Assembly (NCBI GenBank): GCA_047974405.1
Contig: JBKECI010000019.1
Location: forward strand, 62,001 to 126,000
DNA length: 64,000 nt
Direction of reading: 5' to 3'
From: UPXZ01 sp047974405
GTDB taxonomy: Bacteria; Bacteroidota; Bacteroidia; Bacteroidales; Paludibacteraceae
Part shown: positions 63,221 to 64,000 of the stretch, piece by piece
Layout: the number at the start of each line of letters is the position of its first letter
Position numbering within the stretch: position 1 is the first letter of the stretch
Position numbers and translations under genes: made by a program
The notes under the pieces: generated by a model
Seen by the model: only the letters and a program-made list of their open reading frames with translations
Told to the model about the DNA's origin: nothing
Database searches by the model: none

Positions 63221-64000
63221 TTATGATCCAGTAAAACAATTTGCATATTTATAAGCAGGCTTGTCTAATGTTCCATCCACCTTACAAGTTACCGTAGTTT
63301 TTGCACTGGCACAGCTACTGGCGTTTACTTTTAAGGTGTTGTATGCTTCCATAGTATCTCCCGCCCTAAGATTAAATCCATCAAGATAACAAGTTTTTGA
63401 AGCTACGTTATTATGTGCACAGTTTTTAGCGACATCATCTCCCTCAAAAGGCATATTTACTATCTGCCAGTATTTCCCATCACAGAAATAATAACATCCG
63501 TTTACTTGTTCCAGTGTCCCCGCAATACCTGAATAACAGCTTGTATCTATTGTTCCGCTACTAATGAGTTTATTTGAACCTCCCAGATAGACAGCCCCGC
63601 TGATGGAAACATTTACCCCGTCAGGAGAAGTATTAGTGTTAATTCCCATTCAACCAAGCGACCTGACAAGGAAAGTATTATTTTTTGCTGAATTAAGTGT
63701 AGGAGTTCTTTGAACTTCTGTATATTCTACTTTATCATAATCACTCCAAGCAAACGTTCCTTTATGTCAAATATTGGTAGCTTCTCAAAGTGCAACACTA
63801 TAACCGGATGAAATTGTGTGGTCGTTTCCACCGACAATGACAGAGTAATTTCCTCATACGGTAAGGTATCTTCCACCCGCAATACTGCTATATTTCCCGG
63901 ACACTTTATTTCATTCCCCACCTCCAATAAAGCTTCACTCCGCAGTAGCCGTAATTGTATTCAATCTACCTGCTCCAATCGTAGCATTAGGTACTGCAAT
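63221..64000 (-). CDS. Repetitive surface protein read in genetic code 25 (UGA = Gly), N-terminus beyond window
   Basis: 259 residues visible, open to the right edge, stop TAA at 63221. Six TGA codons are in frame (63650, 63767, 63785, 63854, 63911, 63935, lowest plus coordinate of each) with no TAA or TAG. With Gly at each, the N-terminal part reads as a YadA-head/Peptidase_G2-like repeat: IGGGE-G-NKVSGKYSSIAGG, YSVIVGGNDHTISSGYSVAL-G-E, then HKGTFAWSD. Trp is TGG (FAWSD, KYWQIV), so TGA is not Trp. The C-terminal ~140 residues carry eight Cys (SCYSG, GCYYFCDGKYWQ, KNCAHN, KTCYLDG, SSCAS, TCKVDG, NCFTG), probably disulfide-bonded and extracellular. Conventional gene callers would report two false short genes here. 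Confidence 0.85.

Noticed and set aside
63727..63927. 66-codon minus-strand ORF as a gene
   Set aside because: It is an out-of-frame shadow of the code-25 surface protein.
1..64000. CRISPR array
   Set aside because: No regularly spaced short repeats or cas genes were seen; the only tandem repeats are the coding Ig units.

Overview
Positions 1 to about 55100 are an ordinary Bacteroidota chromosome, probably order Bacteroidales. Evidence: a type IX secretion C-terminal signal on a nuclease, an S46 dipeptidyl peptidase, family-restricted genes (DUF4295, DUF6089, DUF4271, WbqC), a TonB-ExbD-ExbD-ExbB operon, a split methylmalonyl-CoA mutase, and repeated promoters of the Bacteroidota type (TTTG, about 19-20 nt, TAnnTTTG). 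UGA is a stop codon here: cinA, for example, ends in TGA.

Layout. 1-3.4 kb: TRIC-type membrane protein, DUF3109, cinA, ribosomal proteins L28 and L33. 3.4-9.9 kb (minus): secreted nuclease, GH27 glycosidase, recG, ispD. 10-12.2 kb: SPOR protein, folE, recA. 12.3-15.5 kb (minus): Ton energy system. 16-23.5 kb: SpmA-SpmB fusion, ybeY, DUF6089, uppS, bamA and two Skp/OmpH chaperones (envelope assembly). 23.9-34.5 kb: glycosyltransferase, asparagine-synthase-like protein, DPP7, ilvE, wbqC, lepB, dapB, aroB. 34.6-36.7 kb: a small ArsR-controlled metal/redox operon. 36.8-44.9 kb: mutB, CPBP protease, menA, mutA, lipA, TetR regulator. 45.4-55.1 kb: LOG protein, DUF4271, hemD, rnpA, yidD, yhhQ, ychF, purN, acpP, fabF, radA and tRNA-Val(UAC).

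The last 9 kb, beyond the tRNA-Val, is accessory and mosaic. It starts with a replication-relaxation protein and a VirD4/TraG-like conjugation ATPase carrying a one-base frameshift. Next come a tRNA 3'-half remnant with its terminator and a tyrosine recombinase. The recombinase is one uninterrupted reading frame of 330 codons containing six in-frame TGA codons and no internal TAA or TAG. One TGA sits exactly at the near-invariant glycine of the Leu-Gly-His box. At the right edge, a repetitive surface protein has six more in-frame TGA codons at glycine positions of a Gly-rich head repeat, and uses TGG for Trp. Both therefore read as UGA = glycine (NCBI table 25), known from Absconditabacteria (SR1) and Gracilibacteria.

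Between them lie two genes in the standard code: a secreted protein with three near-identical Ig-like repeats, which ends in TGA, and a Bacteroidota-type surface lipoprotein. A 114-nt, 39-bp hairpin lies next to the recombinase. Either an element has moved between a recoded candidate-phylum bacterium and Bacteroidota, or the contig is a chimeric assembly. The sequence alone cannot decide, but the two code-25 genes themselves are well supported.
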